DNA of 64,000 nucleotides, taken from contig CAZTOU010000023.1 of assembly GCA_964615365.1 (NCBI GenBank), positions 3,876 to 67,875 of the forward strand, in the 5' to 3' direction. The stretch comes from CAVXZE01 sp964615365. Its GTDB lineage: Bacteria; Myxococcota_A; UBA9160; UBA6930. A model generated the notes under the pieces. The model was not told where the DNA came from and did no database searches. It saw only the letters and a program-made list of their open reading frames with translations. Every line of letters begins with the position of its first letter. The first letter of the stretch is position 1. Below are positions 18,552 through 26,278 of the stretch, piece by piece. A program made the translations under genes and the position numbers.

Positions 18552-19799
18552 TCACCGCCAGGAGCGCTCTGGCCGCAGCCTCACCCCCTTGTACGTACCG
18601 TCCTTCCTCTCCATCTCCAGCACCCTGAGGAACAGCTTCGCCATCTGAAGCTCCTTGGAGCAAGAGGTGTAGAACGTCTTCCACGCGTATTCGTACATCT
18701 CCTGGAGCGAGTCCACACTCATTCTCTTGGGTTGGAAGACCACCTGGTCGGCCGTATATTGGATCCAGTCGTTGTGGAGTATCCTGCCTTCCCCTTCGAG
18801 CTGGCGTCGCACCGGTGTGTGGGGAAACGGCGTGAGGACGGTGAACTCGGCGAGATCGAGCCCTATGTCCAGCGTGAAATCGACCAGCCGCTTGATGGAG
18901 TCCTCATCGTGTTCGTCCAGCCCCAGGGCGATCGTACCTTCGACGCCGATTCCGCGTTCCTTGACCCGCTTGACCCTCCGGCGAATGAAGTCGGAGTCGT
19001 TGACGATGGCCTGGTACATATACCAACAGCCCGCTTCGGCAGCCAGATCCAGGATCTCGTCGTCGTCCTTGATGGGGTGGGAGATCCACTTCTTCTTCAG
19101 GGGAGCGAGCTCCTTGAACAACGCCTTCAGCCAGTCATCGTCCTGCGCGAGCGAGTTGTCGACGATGAACAGGCGATTGTTGTCGATGCTCTCGATCTCC
19201 TCGATCACCTTGTCGAGGGGACGAGGCCGGAACGCGCGCCCTCCCAGATACGGGGTGCAGCAGACGAAGCAGTCGAACCGACAGCCGCGGGAGGCGTGTA
19301 CGAGATCCACCATCTGGACGCCGCGGAAGTTGTAGAGCTCACGGTCGAGGATGTCGCGGCGCGCGGTCTTCACAGATCTCATGTCGGGATGGTCGTTCAG
19401 GTGATCGTAGAACTTCTTGAGTCGCCCCTTCTTCAAGTCCTCGATGACCGCGTCGAATCGCCCTTCCGCCTCTCCGACGAATACGGCGTCGGCGTGCTGC
19501 ATCGTCTCTTCGGCATGCAGCATTGCGCCGATGCCTCCGAAGACCACCGGCTTCCCCGCTTCGCGGTAGCGGTCCGCGATCTCCCATCCCCGCGGAATCT
19601 GGCAGGTCAAGAGCACCGAGATGGCGATCAGGTCGGCATCCTCGTCGAAATCGAGCTCGCTGACGTGCTCGTCGCAGAAGGAAATCTCGATCTCGTCATC
19701 CAGGGCGGCAGCGAAGACCACGGGGCCATGAGGCGGCAGCCTGAACTCGGGCTGATGCCTCAGCTTCGGCCACTTCGGGAATATGATCTTGACCTTCAA
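18552..19799 (-). CDS. B12-binding-domain radical SAM protein (2 of 4)
   Basis: 415 residues. A cobalamin-binding-type N-terminal domain (MKVKIIFPKWPKL...FGGIGAMLHAEETMQHADAVFVGEAEG) is followed by the radical SAM motif CRFDCFVC at about residue 175. The C-terminal half continues the TIM-barrel-like fold (GIGVEGTIALGLDEHDEDS). It differs clearly from the neighbouring radical SAM protein, so the two probably do different steps. 52 bp separate it from the short ketosynthase-like gene upstream, and 48 bp from the next radical SAM gene. Confidence 0.87.
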   Translation of the reverse strand: MKVKIIFPKWPKLRHQPEFRLPPHGPVVFAAALDDEIEISFCDEHVSELDFDEDADLIAISVLLTCQIPRGWEIADRYREAGKPVVFGGIGAMLHAEETMQHADAVFVGEAEGRFDAVIEDLKKGRLKKFYDHLNDHPDMRSVKTARRDILDRELYNFRGVQMVDLVHASRGCRFDCFVCCTPYLGGRAFRPRPLDKVIEEIESIDNNRLFIVDNSLAQDDDWLKALFKELAPLKKKWISHPIKDDDEILDLAAEAGCWYMYQAIVNDSDFIRRRVKRVKERGIGVEGTIALGLDEHDEDSIKRLVDFTLDIGLDLAEFTVLTPFPHTPVRRQLEGEGRILHNDWIQYTADQVVFQPKRMSVDSLQEMYEYAWKTFYTSCSKELQMAKLFLRVLEMERKDGTYKGVRLRPERSWR

Positions 19800-19851
19800 A
19801 GCCTTCTCATCTCGCGTGGGTCCGCCCGCCGTGCCCCGCGCAGCTCTCGCG

Positions 19852-20520
19852 TCACAGGCGGGCGAACTCCTCGATCATCTCGCCGGGAGAAGTGCTTCTG
19901 CTCGCGGCCTCGATCACCTCTTCGAGCGCCAGGACCGGCTCCGAGGAGACGTCGTCCCTACGCCTCAAGATGAAGCACTGAGCCTCCTCCTCGCTTGCCC
20001 TCACGGCCACCATCGCGGTCGTCTCTCCCCGGAGGATCATTCGGTCGGATTGCCTCAGCAGCGAGGCGATCACATCCCTGGAGTACCCCACGTACAGGAG
20101 AGGCCCCTGGCACTTGAAGTAGATCGCCGCCTCGGCCACTGGAATGGATGGTAGCGTATAGACGAATAGATTCGCGCGGCCCAGGGTCCTGCCGTTCTTG
20201 ACGAAATCATTGAAGAAATCGATATTGGAGCGCAGGCATCCATCGGCGTTGGTCCCGAGGATCCCGACGTCCTGTTTCCGGTCCTCGGAATACGGCATTC
20301 CGGCGTCGTAGAACGCGAGGGCGACCGCGCAGCATGTCATCTGCGAGGCGCGGTCGTATTTGCCGAAGCCCTTCACTGGATACGAGAAGACGGCTTCGTC
20401 TTTCAGGGCCGAGCGGAGCGACTTCACGTCCGGGTAGGAATTCCGCAGCCGCCTTCTCACGCAACCGTATTCGCTTCGATCGATCCAGCCTATTCCCGCA
20501 ACGACGTTCATCGCAGACAA
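19852..20520 (-). CDS. Short ketosynthase-like chain-length factor (Ketoacyl-synt_2 type)
   Basis: 222 residues, about half a normal KS. MNVVAGIGWIDRSEYGCVRR and the ASQMTCCAVALAFYDAGMPYS helix are KS-like, but there is no active-site Cys at YFKCQGPLLYVGYS and no HGT or GHT motifs. Aryl polyene loci encode exactly such a short chain-length factor (ApeC-like), which pairs with the KS ApeO. Here the gene follows the catalytic KS at 20531 by 10 bp, in keeping with that pairing. I infer the role from size, degeneracy and context. Confidence 0.78.
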   Translation of the reverse strand: MSAMNVVAGIGWIDRSEYGCVRRRLRNSYPDVKSLRSALKDEAVFSYPVKGFGKYDRASQMTCCAVALAFYDAGMPYSEDRKQDVGILGTNADGCLRSNIDFFNDFVKNGRTLGRANLFVYTLPSIPVAEAAIYFKCQGPLLYVGYSRDVIASLLRQSDRMILRGETTAMVAVRASEEEAQCFILRRRDDVSSEPVLALEEVIEAASRSTSPGEMIEEFARL

Positions 20521-20530
20521 GCTCGCAGCC

Positions 20531-21667
20531 TCATCGTCCTCGACTCAGTACGACGGCGCAATTGATGCCGCCGAATCCCGAATTCGTGGAGACGGTGATC
20601 CCTCCATCCCAGGCGGCCGGTCGCGGCGAAGCCCACCCGGCAGCCTCCTCGTCGACCTCCCGCAGGTTCACCGTGGGCGGCACCACCTTCTCCTTCAACG
20701 TCTCGATGGCCACGATGATGTCGGCCAGCCCCGCGGTTCCCATGGTATGGCCGATCCCGCCCTTCAGGGAATAGGTCGGGAGTGGATTCCCCTCGAAGAC
20801 GGACTTGAACGCCTTCATCTCCATGGAATCGTTGTACTCGGTCCCGGTGCCATGGGCGCAGATGCTCCCCACCTCGTCCGCGGAGGCCTTCGCCGACCGG
20901 AGGGCCCTCTCGACCGCCAGAGCCAGTCCGCTCCCATCCCGGGAAGGACCGGTGATGTGGTTGGCGTCGCTCGTGAGACCCCACCCCGAAACCCGCGCCA
21001 GCACCGGCCTGTCTTCCCGCGAGGCCCGCCCATCACTCATCAGCATAACGAAGGCCGCCGCTTCACCCAGACTCAGCCCCCGCCGGTCCCGGTCGAACGG
21101 ATGGGCCATGTCCTTGTCCAGCGCCATCAGCGAGGAGAATCCCGAGGCGACGAACTCGCTCACGTTGTCGCACGCCACGACCAGCACGCAGTCGCGATCT
21201 CCATCGCGGATCATCGCCGCGCCCTGGGCGACGGCCGCACTGGAAGAGGCGCAGGCCGCGCAGACCACGATCCCCGGCTCGTCCAGTCCGCAGAGGCGTT
21301 GCACCTTCTGGGTCAGGCATTCCGGGCGACTGCCGTCTGCGTCCGGAGTCCCGTTCAAGACGGCTCGCTCCAGAATGTCGATCTCCCCATTCGTCGTCGC
21401 CAGCATCAAGAGCGCATCAGCGGGAATCGCGGACGCGTTCGCCTCGATCAGCGGCCGCACCAGCTGCATCACCAGACTCTCGTCTCGATCCGGGTCCAGG
21501 CCCGCGACGTATGCGGCATTGCCGGTTCGGAGGGCCTTCATCGAGAATCGCTCGAACGGCCGGATCGCCGTTCCTCCGGAGAGGAGACCCTCCCAGCAGG
21601 CGCGGACGCCCCAGCCATAGGGCGAAACGAGATCCTCGGCGACCACGACCGCTTCTACTTGAGCCAA
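20531..21667 (-). CDS. Beta-ketoacyl-ACP synthase (ApeO-like), catalytic
   Basis: 378 residues starting at a TTG (21667) that lies inside the end of the thioesterase gene; no ATG is available before the conserved AVVVAEDLVSPYGWG. The triad is intact: CAACASSSAAVA, ICAHGTGTEYND and GGIGHTMGTAG. It is followed by the short KS-like gene at 19852, so the two likely form a KS/chain-length-factor heterodimer doing polyene elongation. The KS resembles FabF, with a diverged N-terminus. Confidence 0.87.
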   Translation of the reverse strand: MAQVEAVVVAEDLVSPYGWGVRACWEGLLSGGTAIRPFERFSMKALRTGNAAYVAGLDPDRDESLVMQLVRPLIEANASAIPADALLMLATTNGEIDILERAVLNGTPDADGSRPECLTQKVQRLCGLDEPGIVVCAACASSSAAVAQGAAMIRDGDRDCVLVVACDNVSEFVASGFSSLMALDKDMAHPFDRDRRGLSLGEAAAFVMLMSDGRASREDRPVLARVSGWGLTSDANHITGPSRDGSGLALAVERALRSAKASADEVGSICAHGTGTEYNDSMEMKAFKSVFEGNPLPTYSLKGGIGHTMGTAGLADIIVAIETLKEKVVPPTVNLREVDEEAAGWASPRPAAWDGGITVSTNSGFGGINCAVVLSRGR

Positions 21668-22149
21668 TGGAATTCCCCGGCCTTCCACCGGCGCCGGCAC
21701 CGCTCGAGCAGCTCCGGGGTGGTGAGACATGGTCTTCCGGATTCGGCATCGATGAGCATCTGGACGCTGTAGGCCGTTGCAGCGATGCTTCCATCCTCCT
21801 TCGTCACCGTGTATTCGGTATTGAGCCGGGCACCCTCGCACCAGACGATTGCAGCCGTCACCGTGAACTCCTCGTCCAGAGAAAGCGACAGGTGGTAGTC
21901 GATGTGGAATTGCGCGATGGGTGCGCGGAGATCAGCGTCGGCGAAATCCCGGTAGGAGAGGCCGCACTGCCTGCCGAGCTCCGCGAAACCCTCTTCGAAG
22001 AACGCTGGATACCTGCCGTACCAGGCGATTCCCATCACGTCCGCCTCGTTGAAGCGCACCCTCCTCTTGACTCTCATGATGAGCGGCGCCGGCGCAGATT
22101 CGTCTCGCTCGAAGTATCCCCCCTTCTTCCGTCGAACCCTAGTCAACAC
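21655..22149 (-). CDS. Hot-dog thioesterase (4-hydroxybenzoyl-CoA thioesterase type, ApeK-like)
   Basis: 164 residues from a GTG overlapping the stop of the dehydratase gene. The catalytic segment RFNEADVMGIAWYGRYPAFFEEG is the 4HBT motif, with the Asp at EADVMG. The remainder (FHIDYHLSLSLDEEFTVTAAIVWCEGARLNTEYTV) is a normal hot-dog sheet. Thioesterases at this place in aryl polyene loci remove or edit acyl groups on the carrier proteins. An internal Met at MRVKRRVRF is an alternative start. It overlaps both its neighbours. Confidence 0.87.
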   Translation of the reverse strand: MLTRVRRKKGGYFERDESAPAPLIMRVKRRVRFNEADVMGIAWYGRYPAFFEEGFAELGRQCGLSYRDFADADLRAPIAQFHIDYHLSLSLDEEFTVTAAIVWCEGARLNTEYTVTKEDGSIAATAYSVQMLIDAESGRPCLTTPELLERCRRRWKAGEFHWLK

Positions 22150-22534
22150 CCCGCCCTTTCTCTTCGAAGGATACCCTCAGCCTGAACCTGGCGATATTCC
22201 GGTCGGCCGTCGCCACGGTCGACCTGACCAGCGCATCCCGGCCGTCCTCCATCGTCACCGCGCACTGATACACGACCTCCTCGTCACAGGTCACGGGGGT
22301 CGCGAACTTCGCCAGGATGATGTCTCGAAGCGCAACGGGCTCGCCCTTCCACGCCTCCAGCATCGCCAGCGCCGCCTGGATCTCGCAGACGGCCGGCAGA
22401 ATCGGCCTTCCGGGGAAGTGCCCCTGGAAGCCGATGAATCCCACGGGAAAGAGAAAGCGGGCCCGGAGTTCGCCGGGGCCCGTCTCGATGAGATCGGACA
22501 TGCACTGGCGGGTCTGCAAGAAGATCTCGCTCAT
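22139..22534 (-). CDS. Hot-dog 3-hydroxyacyl-ACP dehydratase (FabA/FabZ-like, ApeI-like)
   Basis: 131 residues. GHFPGRPILPAVCEIQAALAMLEAW is the FabA/FabZ active-site segment with His in GHFPG and an acidic residue in the following helix (CEIQ). It would dehydrate beta-hydroxyacyl-ACP, creating each double bond of the polyene. It overlaps the DUF3261-type lipoprotein gene by 4 bp (ATGA) and the thioesterase gene by 11 bp. Since the second dehydratase-like domain (26279) lacks its catalytic His, this may be the only fully competent dehydratase in the cluster. Confidence 0.88.
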   Translation of the reverse strand: MSEIFLQTRQCMSDLIETGPGELRARFLFPVGFIGFQGHFPGRPILPAVCEIQAALAMLEAWKGEPVALRDIILAKFATPVTCDEEVVYQCAVTMEDGRDALVRSTVATADRNIARFRLRVSFEEKGRGVD

Positions 22535-23205
22535 GAGCGGATCTCTTTCAGCCGCACCACGAGTCGATAGCCGTAATCATGATGCTCCAGGATGATCCCA
22601 TCCGGATACATCTTACCGTGCTTCCGACGATACTCGTAGTAGGAAGCGCTCCAGACCTTTCGCCCGTCCTCGTAGTAGCACTTCTGGACCAGGAGGCCGT
22701 CGCTTCCGGCAAACACGTACTCCAGCTCTCCCTCTCCTTCCTCCTGCCTGAAGAGGACTCGATATCTCTCCCCGTGGACCTTCGCATCTGGGGAAGGAAG
22801 ACGGTCGAAATACATCCTTCTGGTATCGTCTCCGACGGCACGGGCGAGGTCGCCCCGGGCGGAGAACTCCTCGAGTGCGAACCCGCTCTCGACGTTCTCG
22901 GACTCACCAGATACCTCGAACAACTTGACCCCGCCCGCGGGGTGAAGGCCGACGACGGTGAAGGCCTCCGCGAGAGTATCCACCTCGGTGTAGCCGATCG
23001 CGGAGAACGAGTTCCCCTTGAAATGAAACGTCACCGTGTTCACGATGCGAAAGGAGAGCGGGAGCACCCTGGCGAACTCCGTGCGCAACCTCTCCGCGTC
23101 GACCCCTTCGAGAGGCACCAGATCGACCTCCCGAAAGGGAACGGTCGAGCAGGCGACGACCGCCAGGATTCCGAGACCAGCCAGTCCCCGACGACAGGTG
23201 ATCAT
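22531..23205 (-). CDS. Outer-membrane lipoprotein, DUF3261-like (ApeN-like)
   Basis: 224 residues from the ATG at 23205, which overlaps the stop of the MMPL gene (ATGA). MITCRRGLAGLGILAVVACS is a lipoprotein signal with the lipidated Cys in VVAC. The mature part has a LolB-like/DUF3261 layout of beta strands (FKGNSFSAIGYTEVDTL..., GELEYVFAGSDGLLVQKCYY). In aryl polyene clusters DUF3261 lipoproteins work with the LolA-like carrier and MMPL exporter to place the lipid in the outer membrane. Family assignment rests on context and architecture. Confidence 0.75.
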   Translation of the reverse strand: MITCRRGLAGLGILAVVACSTVPFREVDLVPLEGVDAERLRTEFARVLPLSFRIVNTVTFHFKGNSFSAIGYTEVDTLAEAFTVVGLHPAGGVKLFEVSGESENVESGFALEEFSARGDLARAVGDDTRRMYFDRLPSPDAKVHGERYRVLFRQEEGEGELEYVFAGSDGLLVQKCYYEDGRKVWSASYYEYRRKHGKMYPDGIILEHHDYGYRLVVRLKEIRS

Positions 23206-25598
23206 CCCGGCCCCATCCTGCCCGGTAGGAGACGACGATACATGGAGGGGAGCACCAGGATCGACGAGACGTATCCCGCCAGGACGCCGATCACCATCGT
23301 CAGGCCGATCGCGAACAAGATCGGATGCCGGGCAAAGAGGAGCACACCCGCTCCGATCAGGGTGGTCACCGCCGAGAGGGTCACAGCCGTCTCCGTACCC
23401 GTCTCCATCCGGTAGTGGCAGTGATAGACCATGAAGATTCCGTAGTCGATGCAGAGCCCGACGGCAACCATCGCGGAGATCACGCTGGGCGCGTTCAGAG
23501 ACAGCCCCAGCACGGGAATCATCCCCAGTATCGACACCACGGCGGTCACGACCGGAACCAGGGAAAGGACGGTCAGCCGAGCGCTCCGCAGCAGCAGGCC
23601 CGCCAGTAGCGGCACCAGGAGAGCGGCGACTCCCGCGAGATAGACGATTTCGGAAGACACCGATCGGGAAAGCGCTCTGGAGAGAGCCTTCCGGGAGACC
23701 AGGAACGTACCCGGATGGCGTTCGCTGACCTCGGACATCTGTGAGACCCATCGATCCTCGTCTGGAAAGAACGACAGCACCTGGTAGCCGTTCTCACGCT
23801 CCTGCACGAAACGTTCCATGAGCCTCGAGAAGATCTCCAGGTCCTCCAGTTCTCGATCGGATCGGCTTTCCGCATGGAGGTTGTCGAAGAAGGGGGAGAA
23901 GGCGTCCTCGGAGAAGTTGAACGCTGGGCCATGCTCCCGAAGAAGCTCCTTCAGCTTCGCTTCCCTACCCTCTCTCCAGAACTCCCTCCAGCGTGTCCTG
24001 TTTGCGGCCCGCTCTTCCCTGAGAGGCCACACCGCCGACAGACTCGCGAATCCCTCTTCTCCCGCGACGGCCACCGCGTCCCGGTACACCGCCCTGTTGC
24101 TGCCGAGCGCCGCCTCCAGGCTGCGCCCCGGAACGACGAAGATCGCGGGATGCTCCTGCCCGCCCCAGACCCGGTGGAACTTCTCCTCCGCCTCGATGAT
24201 GGAGGACTCGCTCCCGTCGAACTGCGTGATGTCGTTGTCGAAGGTCAGGCGACTCATGGACGCCGCCGCCGCGACCATCACCAGGGCCCAGCATGCGATC
24301 GCAAACCCGCCGCGACCCCCGAATCGCCGAAGCTCCACCGCCCTCGGCGCTCTCCCCGACGCGAGCCGCGGACGCCCGCCCATCAGGTGGGGGAGCACGA
24401 ACAGAGCCGAGGCGAGACACAGCCCGATACTCAAGATGGAGAACAACGCAAGCTGGTGATATCCCTGGACACTCGAGAAGAAGAATGCCGCAAACACCGA
24501 CAGCGTCGTCAGGGCCCCGGTCACCACCGGCTTCGCCACTCGCTTGACCGCATCCACGCGGCCATCGGCGGAGCGGATCGCCATGTAGACGTGGATTCCG
24601 TAGTCGACGGAGATGCCGGCGATGACCCCGCCCATCCCGACGATGAAGTACGACAGGTGGGACAGGACCAGATTCGAGAGGTTGATCGCCACGAGCACCG
24701 ATGCCACGGGGAGGAGAAAGAGTACGGCGGCCCTGAGGTCGCGGAACAGGAAGACGAACAAGCAGAAGAAGGCGGCGGCGGCAATGCCGAGGGTCACCCA
24801 GACGTCCCTCTTCATGACGTCTTCGTTGCTGATGGTATGAAGATGTCCGGCAATGATGTCAGCCGAGACGTAGTCGGGGAGGTTCTCGAGCTTGTCGCGC
24901 AAGTAGAGGACGAGCTCCCTGGCTCGTGACGCATCGGTGACGTTGATCGGCGTCTGCACCACGAGCATCGCGTGCGCGCGGTCCCGGCTGATGAAGTGCC
25001 CCTCCTCGATCTCGACCTCGTATGCCAGCGAAGAAGAGAGTTCCTGCAACGAGGATAGGATCCCGGAGCTCACGCCGAGAGGATCCGAACGAACGAACGG
25101 CGTCATGAACGAGCTCGCTGGGGTCACCAATTGTCGGTAGCTCCTGCGTAGACTCCCGGTGACGCCCTCGGGGGTGAGCTGGTGATCGACTCGGGAGAGG
25201 GCACGCTCGTCGATCAACTCCGGGACGTGCTCCAGAAGGGAGAGCACCCCCTCGATCATGTCGACACCGGGAACACCACTCACCACACCCGTCACCAATG
25301 GTGGCTCGAGCGACCGCTCCAGTCGACCGGCAGCGCGGATGAGATCCGTGGAGGACCGATCCGGGGATCTGAGCTCCAGGGAGACGACGACGTCATCCGA
25401 GAAACGGGATTCCCGCAGGAAACGCATGCTGCGACGAACCTGGTCGTCCCCGGGAAGCATCAATTCGAGATCGTTCCCCAGCGAGATCCACTGAATTCCA
25501 ATCGCCGCAGCGGCCGTCAGGATCGCTGCGAGACCCATCATCAGCCGCTTCCGTCGGCGACAGGCGTCGAAGATCAGCGAGAACCACTCATCGAACAT
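23202..25598 (-). CDS. MMPL/RND-family lipid exporter (ApeM-like)
   Basis: 798 residues with the MMPL layout: one N-terminal membrane helix (LMMGLAAILTAAAAIGIQWI), a large periplasmic domain, five helices (around VTLGIAAAAFFCLFVFLF to ALFVLPHLMGG), a second helix/periplasmic domain, and five more helices (LAGVAALLVPLLAGLLL to SILVLPSMYRRLLP). GVIAGISVDYGIHVYM and AMVAVGLCIDYGIFMVYH contain the Asp-Tyr pairs of the proton relay. It probably moves the finished lipid from the inner membrane. It overlaps the LolA-like gene by 11 bp and the DUF3261-type lipoprotein gene by 4 bp. Confidence 0.9.
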   Translation of the reverse strand: MFDEWFSLIFDACRRRKRLMMGLAAILTAAAAIGIQWISLGNDLELMLPGDDQVRRSMRFLRESRFSDDVVVSLELRSPDRSSTDLIRAAGRLERSLEPPLVTGVVSGVPGVDMIEGVLSLLEHVPELIDERALSRVDHQLTPEGVTGSLRRSYRQLVTPASSFMTPFVRSDPLGVSSGILSSLQELSSSLAYEVEIEEGHFISRDRAHAMLVVQTPINVTDASRARELVLYLRDKLENLPDYVSADIIAGHLHTISNEDVMKRDVWVTLGIAAAAFFCLFVFLFRDLRAAVLFLLPVASVLVAINLSNLVLSHLSYFIVGMGGVIAGISVDYGIHVYMAIRSADGRVDAVKRVAKPVVTGALTTLSVFAAFFFSSVQGYHQLALFSILSIGLCLASALFVLPHLMGGRPRLASGRAPRAVELRRFGGRGGFAIACWALVMVAAAASMSRLTFDNDITQFDGSESSIIEAEEKFHRVWGGQEHPAIFVVPGRSLEAALGSNRAVYRDAVAVAGEEGFASLSAVWPLREERAANRTRWREFWREGREAKLKELLREHGPAFNFSEDAFSPFFDNLHAESRSDRELEDLEIFSRLMERFVQERENGYQVLSFFPDEDRWVSQMSEVSERHPGTFLVSRKALSRALSRSVSSEIVYLAGVAALLVPLLAGLLLRSARLTVLSLVPVVTAVVSILGMIPVLGLSLNAPSVISAMVAVGLCIDYGIFMVYHCHYRMETGTETAVTLSAVTTLIGAGVLLFARHPILFAIGLTMVIGVLAGYVSSILVLPSMYRRLLPGRMGPG

Positions 25599-26262
25599 CC
25601 TGCTTGACCTTCCATGCCGAGGGCGCGATGGGGCTGTTCAACAGGGTGTTCGCAAAGGTGAGAACGGTCCTGTCTCCCCGCTTCTCGAGAATCTGGATCT
25701 GGTGGATGTAGTGCTCATCGCGTTCGAATGTCACCGTCACGCGGTCGATCACGCCTCGGGCGAGGGACGTGTCGCGCGGGACGAACTCGAGGGAGATCGG
25801 CTCCCTCTCCAGAATGGTGATCTCGTATTCGGCGAGCATCGACCCGTATGCGCCGGAGAGCCAATCCCGGAGCTGCCGAATCGCCGTCTTGAAGACCGGG
25901 TTCCTCGACAGCGACGTCTTCTGGACCTGCTGGGTATCCTCGTCCCACTGATGCACGACTTCATCGCGGACGACCATCGAGTAGCGGAGCGGCTCTCGCA
26001 CGACCCAGGAAAAGCGGTCCGGCGTCTGCATGAAGATCGTACCCGTGAGAACGAGAGGCTCCTCGAGGACGATCAGGTGCTTCTCCTGGATGAAGTCGGC
26101 CGTGAGGCTCCGTACGCCGGACATCCTCTCTTCCAGCCGCCGGAGCACTTCTCCCACCTCGGAGCGCGTCTCGCGGGTCTCCTCGCTCCCAGCGGGTGCC
26201 GCGCTCGCAGGGATCCAGGCGAGGCACAGGCAGAGGATTCGAAACGCCAGCCTCTTGATCAT
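25588..26262 (-). CDS. LolA-like periplasmic lipoprotein/lipid carrier (ApeL-like)
   Basis: 224 residues from the ATG at 26262. MIKRLAFRILCLCLAWIPASAAPA is a Sec signal peptide. The mature protein has the LolA half-barrel pattern (VRSLTADFIQEKHLIVLEEPLVLTGTIFMQTPDRFSWVVREP, then beta strands to the end). In aryl polyene loci this protein ferries the lipid across the periplasm. The 16-bp gap to the upstream fusion gene and the overlap with the exporter gene place it in the export block LolA-MMPL-DUF3261. Confidence 0.85.
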   Translation of the reverse strand: MIKRLAFRILCLCLAWIPASAAPAGSEETRETRSEVGEVLRRLEERMSGVRSLTADFIQEKHLIVLEEPLVLTGTIFMQTPDRFSWVVREPLRYSMVVRDEVVHQWDEDTQQVQKTSLSRNPVFKTAIRQLRDWLSGAYGSMLAEYEITILEREPISLEFVPRDTSLARGVIDRVTVTFERDEHYIHQIQILEKRGDRTVLTFANTLLNSPIAPSAWKVKQDVR

Positions 26263-26278
26263 CGAGGATTCGCTGCGC

